14,549 bases of DNA, from assembly GCA_024640185.1 (NCBI GenBank), contig JAHEFN010000022.1, forward strand, positions 1-14,549. The letters are read 5' to 3'. The notes under the pieces are model-generated. The model was not told where the DNA came from, ran no database searches, and worked only from the letters and a program-made list of their open reading frames with translations. The position numbers and the translations under genes are program-made. The DNA comes from Gemmatimonadota bacterium (lineage in GTDB: Bacteria > Gemmatimonadota > Gemmatimonadetes > Gemmatimonadales > GWC2-71-9). Positions within the stretch are counted from its first letter, which is position 1; every line of letters begins with the position of its first letter. Positions 1 through 6,768 of this stretch are shown here, piece by piece.

Positions 1-85
1 TGCCCTGGCGGGGGAGCCGGGGGGGTGACGGCGGGTTCCCGCGCCCGGTGGTATCATTAGGGGTCCTCCACGGAGACTTGTCACC

Positions 86-763
86 ATGCCCATCCCAGCC
101 CAAAGGTGGGGCTCTCCCCCGGCGCTCCCCGTCCTTTTCGTCGTTCTCGCCACCGCCTGCGCTCCCTCGACCCCGACGACCCGACCAGCGGCGACTCCGG
201 CGCAGATGGCTGCCGCCGCCACGGCCGACAGTGTGCGCAAGAGCTACACCGAGGCCGACATCGCCTTCATGTCGAACATGATCAGCCACCACGCCCAGGC
301 GATCTCGATGGCCGAGATGGCCCCGAGCCACGGTGTCGGCAGCGAGGTGTCGATCCTCGCCAAGCGGATCATCAACGCCCAACGCGATGAGATCGCCACC
401 ATGCAGCGCTGGCTTCGCGATCGCGGGCTGCCGGTGGCCGAGGCCGATCCGGCCGGGATGAAGATGGAGATGGCGGGAGGGCAGACGCACATGATGCGGA
501 TGCCGGGGATGCTCACCCCGGCGCAGATGAAGGAACTCGACGCCAGTCGCGGGGTCGAGTTCGAGCGGAAATTCCTGCAGTACATGATCATGCATCACAA
601 GGGGGCGATCACGATGGTCGACGCTCTCTTCGCCTCCTACGGGGCCGGACAGGAGGACCTGATCTTCAAGTTTGCCTCCGACGTGTATGCCGATCAGAGC
701 ACCGAGGTGGCCCGCATGCAGTTGATGCTGGTCAGGCGCCTGGGTGCGACCGATACCAACTGA
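86..763 (+). CDS. DUF305 family lipoprotein with a Met-rich loop
   Basis: The 225-residue product starts with a lipoprotein-type signal peptide: a hydrophobic stretch ending in L-A-T-A-C around residue 25, then a Ser/Thr/Pro/Ala linker. Two matching halves follow, each with the DUF305 hallmark of a Met/His helix: MISHHAQAISM (His68, His69) and MIMHHKGAITM (His170, His171). Between them, residues 125-142 hold seven methionines and one histidine. DUF305 includes the cyanobacterial periplasmic copper protein CopM, so Cu(I) binding outside the inner membrane is a reasonable inference but not shown. A GGAGA ribosome site lies nine bases before ATG 86. A TATCAT at 52-57 could be a -10 element, but no good -35 is visible. 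Bases 1-28 could end an upstream gene (in-frame TGA at 26-28), which cannot be judged. The LVIVD gene starts 46 bases downstream, so the two are probably co-transcribed. Confidence 0.9.
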   Translation: MPIPAQRWGSPPALPVLFVVLATACAPSTPTTRPAATPAQMAAAATADSVRKSYTEADIAFMSNMISHHAQAISMAEMAPSHGVGSEVSILAKRIINAQRDEIATMQRWLRDRGLPVAEADPAGMKMEMAGGQTHMMRMPGMLTPAQMKELDASRGVEFERKFLQYMIMHHKGAITMVDALFASYGAGQEDLIFKFASDVYADQSTEVARMQLMLVRRLGATDTN

Positions 764-809
764 CGACACCAGCCACTCTTCTTCTTGACCTCCTGACCCG
801 GGACCCTCA

Positions 810-2831
810 ATGATTTTTCGCCACTCGACGCTTCGCTCGCTGACCCTCGCCGCCGCTCTGGTGGTGGTGTCGGCCTGCAGTTCCTCGACCTACGGCGGCG
901 CTGGGATGCAGCCCGCCGCCGGTGGGGACGCCCCGATGATGATGCCGCAGGCCGCGCCATCGCCAGATCCACGTGTCGGCCTCGCCCCCGCGATGGGCGA
1001 CCGGCCCGCTGCCGAGGCGATCTGGAATCTTCGCAAGCTCTCCACCACGGCTCCCGGAGATCAGTTCAAGGGGGCCACCAACGCCGACCTGACCTTCACC
1101 GGCAAGTACGTGATTCAGGGCAACTACAATGGTCCCGAGGTGTGGGACATCTCCGACCCGACCAGGCCGGTGCTCGCGGCGAGCTACTTCTGCCCGGCGT
1201 CGCAGAACGACGTCTCGGTGTACAAGAACCTGCTCTTCGTCTCCAGTGAGTCGACCTCGGGACGGCTGGACTGCAGCGGTGAAGGTGTCGCCGATCAGGT
1301 GAGTTACCTGCGGCTCCGCGGAATCCGGATCTTCGACATCTCCGACATCAAGAACCCGAAGTACATCCACAGCGTGCAGACCTGCCGTGGCTCCCACACG
1401 CACACCGTGCTGGCCGACCCGCGTGACACGGAGAACATCTACATCTACATCTCCGGCTCGGCCGGGGTGCGCTCCCCGGAGGAGTTGGCCGGTTGCTCGA
1501 GCCTCTCGCCCGACCAGGATCCGAACTCTGCGCTGTTCCGCATCGAGGTGATCAAGGTTCCCCTCGCCGATCCGACCAAGGCGGCCATCGTCTCCTCCCC
1601 GCGGATCTTCGAGGATCTCGACGCCCCGCCGCAGCACGGCGCCTCACCGGCCGATGCCGATGCGGCCCGCAGGACCCTCGCGGCGGCGAATGCGCGTGGT
1701 GCCTTCACCGTCGACATCCAGGGCACCGTGCAGGTGCTCCCTGACGGCTTCGCGAAGGGCATGCTCGACTCGCTGGTGAAGCTTCGCAACGGAAGCGGCG
1801 CCCCGACCTCAGCCGACTCGGCCAAGCTCCGGGCCGACCTGCCGGCGTTCATCGCGCGGTTGATCGGTGGTGGCGGCGGCGGCGGGACCGGTCGTGGTGG
1901 CCCGACCCAGTGCCACGACATCACGGTGTACCCCGCCATCGGGTTGGCCGGCGGCGCCTGTGGCGGCTACGGCCTGCTGCTCGACATCAGCGACCCGGCC
2001 CATCCGCGCCGGATCGATGCGGTGGCCGACTCGAACTTCTCCTACTGGCACAGTGCCACGTTCAGCAACGACGGCACCAAGATGCTCTTCACCGATGAGT
2101 GGGGCGGCGGCGGCCAGCCGAAGTGCCGCGCCGGCGACCCGAAGGAGTGGGGTGCCAACGCCTACTTCTCGATCAAGGAACGGAAGTTGGGGTTCAAGGG
2201 CTATTGGAAGCTGCCCGCGCCCCAGACCGACCTCGAGAACTGCGTGGCCCACAACGGCTCGTTGATCCCGATTCCTGGTCGTGAGGTGATGGTGCAGGGG
2301 TGGTACCAGGGCGGCATCTCGGTCTTCGACTGGACCGACATGGAGAACGTCATCGAGATCGCCTACCACGACCGCGGCCCGATCGACGCGGAGTCGATGG
2401 GCAACGCCGGTTCGTGGTCGGTCTACTGGTACAACGGCCTGATCGTCTCGTCGGAGATCGGGCTCGGGCTGGACATCTTCGAGCTCACCCCGAGCGGGTG
2501 GCTGTCGGCCAACGAGATCGCCGCCGCCAAGTCGGTGGTCTTTGACGAGCTCAACGCCCAGGGCCAGGTGCAGTACACCTTCCCGCCGTCGTTCGCCGTG
2601 GCGCGGTCGTACCTCGACCAGCTGGAGCGGTCGGGCGGCCTGAGCGGGGCGAAGATCGCGGCGGCACGCGCCTCCCTGAGGGAGGCCGAGCGGGCCGAGG
2701 GGCAGTCGCGTCGCACCATGCTCACCCAGCTGGCCAACGCGCTGCAGGCTGACGCGATCAGGGCGCCGGACCAGGCGAAGGTCCGGATGCTGTCCGTCGC
2801 GGTGACCGACCTGGTGGGTGCGGGGCGGTAA
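810..2831 (+). CDS. LVIVD-repeat beta-propeller lipoprotein
   Basis: This 673-residue protein has a signal peptide with lipobox V-S-A-C near residue 23, followed by a low-complexity Ser/Gly/Met linker. The body carries blade motifs of the LVIVD family: WDISDPTRPVL, FDISDIKNPKYI, LDISDPAHPRRI and the degenerate FDWTDMENVIEI. Several paired cysteines suggest disulfides in an exported protein. Residues about 271-364 interrupt the propeller with an Ala-rich helical stretch and a run of seven glycines, after which blade sequence resumes at QCHDITVYP. The last 75 or so residues, after the final blade, are charged and helical. Start ATG 810 gives an intact signal peptide, though its ribosome site is weak. 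The function of this family is unknown to me; a surface or periplasmic scaffold is the usual guess. It lies directly after the DUF305 gene. Confidence 0.85.
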   Translation: MIFRHSTLRSLTLAAALVVVSACSSSTYGGAGMQPAAGGDAPMMMPQAAPSPDPRVGLAPAMGDRPAAEAIWNLRKLSTTAPGDQFKGATNADLTFTGKYVIQGNYNGPEVWDISDPTRPVLAASYFCPASQNDVSVYKNLLFVSSESTSGRLDCSGEGVADQVSYLRLRGIRIFDISDIKNPKYIHSVQTCRGSHTHTVLADPRDTENIYIYISGSAGVRSPEELAGCSSLSPDQDPNSALFRIEVIKVPLADPTKAAIVSSPRIFEDLDAPPQHGASPADADAARRTLAAANARGAFTVDIQGTVQVLPDGFAKGMLDSLVKLRNGSGAPTSADSAKLRADLPAFIARLIGGGGGGGTGRGGPTQCHDITVYPAIGLAGGACGGYGLLLDISDPAHPRRIDAVADSNFSYWHSATFSNDGTKMLFTDEWGGGGQPKCRAGDPKEWGANAYFSIKERKLGFKGYWKLPAPQTDLENCVAHNGSLIPIPGREVMVQGWYQGGISVFDWTDMENVIEIAYHDRGPIDAESMGNAGSWSVYWYNGLIVSSEIGLGLDIFELTPSGWLSANEIAAAKSVVFDELNAQGQVQYTFPPSFAVARSYLDQLERSGGLSGAKIAAARASLREAERAEGQSRRTMLTQLANALQADAIRAPDQAKVRMLSVAVTDLVGAGR

Positions 2832-2865
2832 GCTCGAAGCTGAGAGCTGAAGACTGAATGCTGAA
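2831..2865 (+). repeat. Degenerate heptanucleotide repeat, consensus AGCTGAA
   Basis: Five phased seven-base units follow the stop codon of the LVIVD gene without a gap: AGCTCGA, AGCTGAG, AGCTGAA, GACTGAA, TGCTGAA. The last units form part of the left arm of the terminator hairpin at 2849-2907. Confidence 0.7.
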
Positions 2866-2907
2866 AGGGGGCTCCTGCTGGGAGCCCCCTTTCAGCATTC
2901 GGTCTTC
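2849..2907. terminator. Long bidirectional terminator hairpin between convergent genes
   Basis: An inverted repeat with arms 2849-2875 and 2881-2907 pairs over 27 bp, with one G-T wobble (2855/2901) and a five-base loop. The core is GGGGGCTCC / GGAGCCCCC, flanked by AAA on the left and TTT on the right, so it reads as a terminator on either strand. It sits between the LVIVD gene (ends 2831, plus) and the CDP-alcohol phosphatidyltransferase gene (ends 2920, minus). Confidence 0.85.
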
Positions 2908-2919
2908 CACTCTCCGGGC

Positions 2920-3543
2920 CTACCCTTCGCTCGACTCAGCTCCCCAATGCCGTCTGAGGGTGCCGAGAATCACCGGCAGGCCGCGCAACACGCAGAATGC
3001 CAGCGCGACCCAGGCAAGGGCCGCCATCGCCTCGCCAAGGGGCAGGGCGAGGCGTCGCATCAGGGTGGTATCGGGGTAGCCGGCAAAGGCCTGCGCCAGC
3101 GCCAGCCCCATGAAGGTCACCACCTTGGTGATCGAGTAGCCGGTCCGCATGATCGGATGGCCCACCAGGAACCTCCCCAGCGACGACCGGTGCTGGTCGA
3201 ACGGGGCCACGCCACTCGCCACACCGATGCTCCGGAAGGCATCGGTGAGCGCGGTCCGCGCGATGACCACCAAGGGGATCACCATCGGGATCATCCCCAG
3301 GGCGGCAAACGCCACCCAGAGGGTCAGCTCATAGGTCCGGTCGAGCGCGATGTCGAGGACGCTGCCGAAGAGCGAGGTCTCCTCCCGCTTGCGGGCCACC
3401 ACGCCGTCGACCGTATCGAGGAGGAGTCCCACCAGCAGCACCGCCGCCCCAAGCAGCCGCAACAGCGGGGTGCCGTGGAAGAGCACCACCAGGTTGAAGA
3501 CCAGCAGGGGGAGCCGGGAGAGGGTGATCCAGTTGGCGAGCAT
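2920..3543 (-). CDS. CDP-alcohol phosphatidyltransferase family protein
   Basis: This 207-residue membrane protein carries the complete family signature D-x2-D-G-x2-A-R-x8-G-x3-D-x3-D: Asp43, Asp46, Gly47, Ala50, Arg51, Gly60, Asp64, Asp68. The aspartates bind the metal and the CDP group. The family moves a phosphatidyl or phospho-alcohol group from a CDP-activated donor to an alcohol acceptor in the membrane. The N-terminus (NWITLSRLPL) resembles phosphatidylglycerophosphate synthases, but the acceptor cannot be assigned from sequence. Hydrophobic helices lie around residues 11-42, 72-95 and 135-195. The start at 3543 is the natural methionine; the ribosome site is poor. The gene converges on the LVIVD gene across a shared terminator and diverges from the YegP-like gene across 168 bases. 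Confidence 0.85.
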   Translation of the reverse strand: MLANWITLSRLPLLVFNLVVLFHGTPLLRLLGAAVLLVGLLLDTVDGVVARKREETSLFGSVLDIALDRTYELTLWVAFAALGMIPMVIPLVVIARTALTDAFRSIGVASGVAPFDQHRSSLGRFLVGHPIMRTGYSITKVVTFMGLALAQAFAGYPDTTLMRRLALPLGEAMAALAWVALAFCVLRGLPVILGTLRRHWGAESSEG

Positions 3544-3639
3544 GGGGTGATCCCGGGAGGGGAGTGGGCATGCAGGAGGATGCCTGGTGGGCCAGCACGA
3601 AAGCTATCGTCGTCGGGGCCGGGACGTCAGCCGGTTCGG

Positions 3640-3668
3640 CTGGCGATCCTCACGCAGCGGTATAGAAT
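3640..3668 (+). promoter_or_regulatory. Possible promoter of the YegP-like gene
   Basis: CTGGCG (3640-3645), 17 bases, then TAGAAT (3663-3668): three of six and five of six matches to sigma-70 consensus. A start near 3675 would give a leader of about 37 bases with GGAG at 3701-3704. The -35 match is weak. Confidence 0.35.
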
Positions 3669-3711
3669 CCAGAGGGTACCTCGAGCACACACCAACCGAT
3701 GGAGCGCAACG

Positions 3712-4041
3712 ATGGCAGGGAAGTTCGAAGTCAAGGCGGCGGCCGGCGGCAAGTTCATGTTCAACCTCAAGGCGGGCAACGGCCAGGTGATCCTCACCTC
3801 GCAGCGGTATGCCGACAAGCGCGGCGCGCTCTCCGGTGCCGAGTCGGTGCGCAAGCACGCGGCGAGTGACGCGAACTTCGAGCGGCGCACCGCCAAGGAT
3901 GACTCGCCGTACTTCGTGCTGATCGCCAGCAACAAGCAGGAGATCGGCCGCAGCGAGATGTACAACAGCAAGGAGGCGATGGAGAACGGCATTGCCTCGG
4001 TCAAGAAGAACGCCGCCGACGCCAAGGTCGTGGAGATCTGA
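3712..4041 (+). CDS. YegP-like DUF1508 (UPF0339) protein
   Basis: The 109-residue product consists of two copies of the DUF1508 repeat. The first runs over residues 4-50 (FEVKAAAGGKFMFNLKAGNG, then SQRYADKRGALSGAESVRKHA). The second runs over residues 66-107 (PYFVLIASNKQEIGRSEMY, then SKEAMENGIASVKKNA). Tandem duplication is typical of E. coli YegP and relatives, whose function is unknown. The ATG at 3712 has GGAG seven bases upstream. An open frame extends far upstream, but that part has no family similarity and overlaps the opposite-strand gene. The GNAT gene follows after 10 bases, so the two are likely co-transcribed. Confidence 0.9.
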   Translation: MAGKFEVKAAAGGKFMFNLKAGNGQVILTSQRYADKRGALSGAESVRKHAASDANFERRTAKDDSPYFVLIASNKQEIGRSEMYNSKEAMENGIASVKKNAADAKVVEI

Positions 4042-4051
4042 CCTGGGGCGC

Positions 4052-4564
4052 ATGTACTCCCTCACGACGGCGCGTCTCGCCCTCCGGCCACTGGAACTCG
4101 GCGACGCGCCGTTCATCCTCGAGTTGCTCAACGAGGACGACTTCATCCGCTACATCGCCGACCGCGGGGTGCGTGACCTGGCCGGGGCGGAGGCGTACCT
4201 CCGCGACGGCCCGATGCGGATGTACACCGAGCACGGCGTCGGGCTGATGCATGCCTCCAGGCGTGAGGACGGCGTCGCGGTCGGCTTCTGTGGCCTCCTC
4301 GTCCGTGACCACCTCGCGCATCCCGACCTCGGCTTCGCCTTTCTGGAGGCGTTCCGGGGGCGGGGGTATGCCACCGAGGCCGGGCGTGCCCTCGTCGAGC
4401 ACGGCGAGCGGGAACTCGGCCACCAGACCCTGCTGGCCATCACCCACCCCGACAACGCGGCCTCGCGTGCGGTCCTCGGCAAACTCGGCTTCCGCTTCGA
4501 CCGAATGGAAGACCAGCCGGGAGGGGCTGTCAGGCTCTTCAGTCGTCAGGCGGCGGTGTCGTGA
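4052..4564 (+). CDS. GNAT acetyltransferase (RimJ/RimL type)
   Basis: This 170-residue protein opens with TARLALRPLELGDA, the usual first strand of RimJ/RimL-like N-acetyltransferases. It carries the acetyl-CoA pyrophosphate-binding loop FRGRGYATEAGRAL and the late family signature HPDNAASRAVLGKLGF. It should transfer an acetyl group from acetyl-CoA to an amine; the acceptor (protein N-terminus, small molecule or antibiotic) cannot be told. The ATG at 4052 was chosen because homology begins there; the frame is open upstream but overlaps the YegP-like gene. A GGGG lies a few bases before the start. It is probably the second gene of a two-gene unit. Confidence 0.9.
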   Translation: MYSLTTARLALRPLELGDAPFILELLNEDDFIRYIADRGVRDLAGAEAYLRDGPMRMYTEHGVGLMHASRREDGVAVGFCGLLVRDHLAHPDLGFAFLEAFRGRGYATEAGRALVEHGERELGHQTLLAITHPDNAASRAVLGKLGFRFDRMEDQPGGAVRLFSRQAAVS

Positions 4565-4610
4565 GGGCGTGTGACCGGCTGGCATCTCTGCTGTAGCAAG
4601 CGATTGCAGT

Positions 4611-4652
4611 ATTACCCGGGTGGTATTGACATAAGCATTTGACCCGGGTAAT
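4611..4652. promoter_or_regulatory. Paired ACCCGGGT palindromes: probable operator of DUF2239
   Basis: ATTACCCGGGT (4611-4621) and its exact reverse complement ACCCGGGTAAT (4642-4652) flank the -35 box. Each contains the perfect 8-bp palindrome ACCCGGGT; the centres are 28 bp apart. The left site lies just upstream of TTGACA and the right site overlaps the spacer end and -10, a geometry that suits repression. The regulator is not identified; self-regulation by DUF2239 is one possibility. Confidence 0.65.
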
Positions 4653-4654
4653 AT
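4626..4654 (+). promoter_or_regulatory. Near-consensus sigma-70 promoter of DUF2239
   Basis: TTGACA (4626-4631), a 17-base spacer and TAATAT (4649-4654) give six of six and five of six matches to consensus. This is the best promoter in the window and lies in a locally AT-rich patch. The expected transcription start is about 4660-4661, at the ATG, so the mRNA would be leaderless. Confidence 0.8.
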
Positions 4655-4660
4655 CTTGCC

Positions 4661-5263
4661 ATGACACCCTATTCAGACTCCGAACGCTGGCTGGCCTTTT
4701 CGGCCGGCACCCTGGTGGCCGAGGGCGACCTCCACCATGTGGCGGCTCGCACCAAGGCGGCGATCGACCGGGGCGAACTCGGCACGATCCAGCTCTTCGA
4801 GGCGGCGACCTCGCGACAGATCGACCTCGACTACCGAGGCTCGCTCGAGGCGGTCCTGTCGCGTCTCGAGCGTCGGGACGAGCAGCCCGCCGAGGCAGCA
4901 CCTCCCAATCGTCCCCGCGGGCGACCGAAGCTCGGGGTGGTCTCGAGGGAGATCACCCTCTTGCCGCGTCACTGGGAGTGGCTGGCGCGCCAACCGGGTG
5001 GCGCCTCGGTCACCCTCCGCCGATTGGTGGACATCGCTCGTCGCGGCGATGACGGCGCGATCCGGCTGCGTGGCGCGCGAGAGCGGGTCTACCGCTTCAT
5101 GTCGCCGACGGCCGGCGACCTCCCCGGATTCGAGGAGGTGAGTCGGGCGCTCTTTCGTGGTGATCGGGAGGGCTTCGCGGCGGGGATCGCCGGGTGGCCG
5201 GTCGATATTCGGCGGCACCTGCTGGAACTCGCGGAGGACGCCTTCGAGGACGGGGCGGAGTGA
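4661..5263 (+). CDS. DUF2239 family protein, possible DNA-binding protein
   Basis: This 200-residue protein carries the DUF2239 core: RPKLGVVSREITLLPRHWEW followed by LARQPGGASVTLRRLVDIAR, residues about 88-127. Family function is unknown to me. Two details suggest DNA contact: RPRGRPK at residues 84-90 matches the AT-hook core, and the segment after it reads like a ribbon-helix-helix fold (one strand, a helix, a Gly-rich turn, a second Arg-rich helix). Both are inferences. The N-terminal 60 residues hold a small alpha/beta unit and the C-terminus is acidic and helical. No ribosome site precedes ATG 4661; the -10 element ends only six bases upstream. The gene runs toward moxR, ending nine bases before it, and stands alone behind its own promoter and twin operator. 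Confidence 0.8.
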   Translation: MTPYSDSERWLAFSAGTLVAEGDLHHVAARTKAAIDRGELGTIQLFEAATSRQIDLDYRGSLEAVLSRLERRDEQPAEAAPPNRPRGRPKLGVVSREITLLPRHWEWLARQPGGASVTLRRLVDIARRGDDGAIRLRGARERVYRFMSPTAGDLPGFEEVSRALFRGDREGFAAGIAGWPVDIRRHLLELAEDAFEDGAE

Positions 5264-5265
5264 TC

Positions 5266-5282
5266 GGGGGCGCTACGCCCCC
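5266..5282. terminator. Hairpin between convergent DUF2239 and moxR genes
   Basis: GGGGGCG (5266-5272) pairs with CGCCCCC (5276-5282) around a three-base loop, which is exactly the moxR stop codon (TAG on minus). There is no T-run on either side, so it may protect or define both 3' ends more than act as a classic intrinsic terminator. Confidence 0.45.
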
Positions 5283-6289
5283 TTCGACCACTCCGTGCCG
5301 TCGATCAACTCGCTGACGACATCCTCAGCGGTCCGGTCGGCGGCCTCGGCAGCGAAGTTGGTCATCAATCGGTGGCGCAACACGTCGCGGGCCACCGCCT
5401 TGACGTCATCGAGGTCCGCCTGGGGCCGGCCGTCCATCGCGGCCCGGGCCTTGGCACCGAGGACCAGATACTGCGAAGCCCGCGGACCGGCACCCCACTC
5501 CACAAACTCGCGGATCAGGGCGGGCGCCTCCGCCTCGTTGGGGCGGGTCATCCGGGCCAGCAGGACGGCAGCCGCGACCAGCGACTCGCTGACGGGAATC
5601 CGACGGACCAGTGCCTGCATCCCGGTGAGCGCGGCGCCGTCGAGCACCGGGTGCACCTCGGCGCGGTGTCCCCCGGTGGTCTGCACCACGATCGCCTCTT
5701 CCTCCTGTCGCGACGGGTAGCCGAGGCGAAGTTCGAGCATGAAGCGGTCGAGCTGAGCCTCGGGGAGCGGGTAGGTCCCCTCCTGCTCGATCGGGTTCTG
5801 GGTCGCCAGCACGAAGAACGGTGCCGGCAGCGGGTAGGTCTGCCCGGCGACGGTCACGTTGTGCTCCTGCATCGCCTGCAGCAGCGCCGCCTGGGTCTTG
5901 GGTGGGGTCCGGTTGATCTCATCGGCGAGGACCACCTGGGCGAAGACCGGTCCAGCCACGAAGCGGAAGTGCCGCTTGCCGGTGGCGGGGTCCTCCTCGA
6001 CCAACTCGGTGCCGGTGATGTCGCCGGGCATCAGGTCGGGGGTGAACTGGACCCGGTTGAACGAGAGGTTGAGGGCCTCGGCCACGGTCGAGACCATCAG
6101 CGTCTTGGCGAGCCCCGGAACGCCGACCAGCAGGGCGTGGCCCCCACCGAGGATCGCCGTGAGGATGCCATCGACGGCGGCCCGTTGGCCGACCACCCGC
6201 TCGGCGACCTGACCCCTGAGGGCCTCCATCGCTGCGGCGAGGCTCTGAAGCTGCTCGGTGTCGGATGGGGTGGAGGTGGGAGCGGTCAT
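5273..6289 (-). CDS. moxR: MoxR-family AAA+ ATPase
   Basis: This 338-residue protein has Walker A GVPGLAKT (residues 56-63), Walker B VVLADEINR (119-127), the sensor-type LATQNPIEQEG, and the MoxR hallmark YPLPEAQLDRFML with its arginine. MoxR ATPases act as chaperones that remodel or activate partner proteins, often together with DUF58 and VWA-domain proteins. No such partner follows here, because the gene ends against DUF2239. The start at 6289 (MTAPTSTPS) was preferred, with AGGA just upstream. An 80-codon upstream extension reads through the seven-base repeat at 6298-6332 and gives low-complexity SRLSSLV-like sequence, so it is almost certainly not translated. A TATCTT on minus (6367-6372) may be its -10. 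It diverges from the ATP synthase operon. Confidence 0.92.
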   Translation of the reverse strand: MTAPTSTPSDTEQLQSLAAAMEALRGQVAERVVGQRAAVDGILTAILGGGHALLVGVPGLAKTLMVSTVAEALNLSFNRVQFTPDLMPGDITGTELVEEDPATGKRHFRFVAGPVFAQVVLADEINRTPPKTQAALLQAMQEHNVTVAGQTYPLPAPFFVLATQNPIEQEGTYPLPEAQLDRFMLELRLGYPSRQEEEAIVVQTTGGHRAEVHPVLDGAALTGMQALVRRIPVSESLVAAAVLLARMTRPNEAEAPALIREFVEWGAGPRASQYLVLGAKARAAMDGRPQADLDDVKAVARDVLRHRLMTNFAAEAADRTAEDVVSELIDGTEWSKGA

Positions 6290-6297
6290 GGGGTCCT

Positions 6298-6332
6298 GGA
6301 CGAGAGACGAGAGACGAGAAACGAGAGACGAG
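6298..6332 (+). repeat. Heptanucleotide repeat, consensus AGACGAG, five units
   Basis: Five phased units: GGACGAG, AGACGAG, AGACGAG, AAACGAG, AGACGAG. They lie just upstream of the moxR start, probably in its 5' leader, where the transcript would carry the pyrimidine-rich complement. The same consensus recurs at 12969-13059. Confidence 0.85.
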
Positions 6333-6479
6333 GCGCCTGGGCCGGAACCGAGTGCCCGTCGAGGCAAAGATAGCCGAGGCGGGACGCTCCGGACTCCTCG
6401 GCCGCCGAGTGCCGCCCACGCCGCTACGGGCCGCGACCCGAGTGGGTTTCCCGGCCCCCGCAAATAGCCGGTTTTCCGC

Positions 6480-6508
6480 TTGCGAATCTTTTCACAAGCC
6501 CATACCTT
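6480..6508 (+). promoter_or_regulatory. Possible promoter of the ATP synthase operon
   Basis: TTGCGA (6480-6485), 17 bases, TACCTT (6503-6508). The match is moderate, but the spacing is ideal and the element sits eight bases before the GTG start, in a more AT-rich patch than its surroundings. Confidence 0.4.
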
Positions 6509-6516
6509 CCGCCGCC

Positions 6517-6768
6517 GTGAAGACCCCATCCGAAGGGCCGAATCAGGCGATCGGTGAGGGTTATGCCATGGTGGCTGTGGGCATGACCTTCGCCTTGACG
6601 CTGACCGGCGCCGCGCTGCTGGGGTTCTGGCTCGATCGCCGGCTGGAGACGCTGCCGCTGTTCACCATCCTCGGCACCTTCGTGGGGATGGCCATGGGTG
6701 GCTACTGGCTCTGGGCCCGAGTGACGGCAGAGAGTGATCGGCACCGTGAGCGTGGGGGCGAGGAATGA
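6517..6768 (+). CDS. atpZ: AtpZ/AtpI-family ATP synthase accessory protein
   Basis: This 83-residue protein has two membrane helices (residues about 16-36 and 48-66) joined by FWLDRRLETLPLFT. That layout and the W-L-D-R-R-L turn are typical of the small AtpZ-type protein encoded first in many ATP synthase operons, thought to help ion supply or assembly of the membrane sector. The start is inferred as GTG 6517, just before KTPSEGPNQAIGEG; the next in-frame methionine lies inside the first helix. No ribosome site is visible and a -10-like element ends eight bases upstream, so the message may be leaderless. Its stop overlaps the atpI start (ATGA at 6765). Confidence 0.75.
   Translation: MKTPSEGPNQAIGEGYAMVAVGMTFALTLTGAALLGFWLDRRLETLPLFTILGTFVGMAMGGYWLWARVTAESDRHRERGGEE

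Noticed and set aside
2947..3711. Upstream extension of the YegP-like frame, a Gly/His/Arg-rich protein
   Set aside because: It is the antisense shadow of the CDP-alcohol phosphatidyltransferase gene, which carries a complete catalytic motif on the other strand.
6290..6529. 80-codon N-terminal extension of MoxR
   Set aside because: It reads through the AGACGAG repeat and low-complexity sequence with no family similarity; the start at 6289 has a ribosome site and matches the normal MoxR length.
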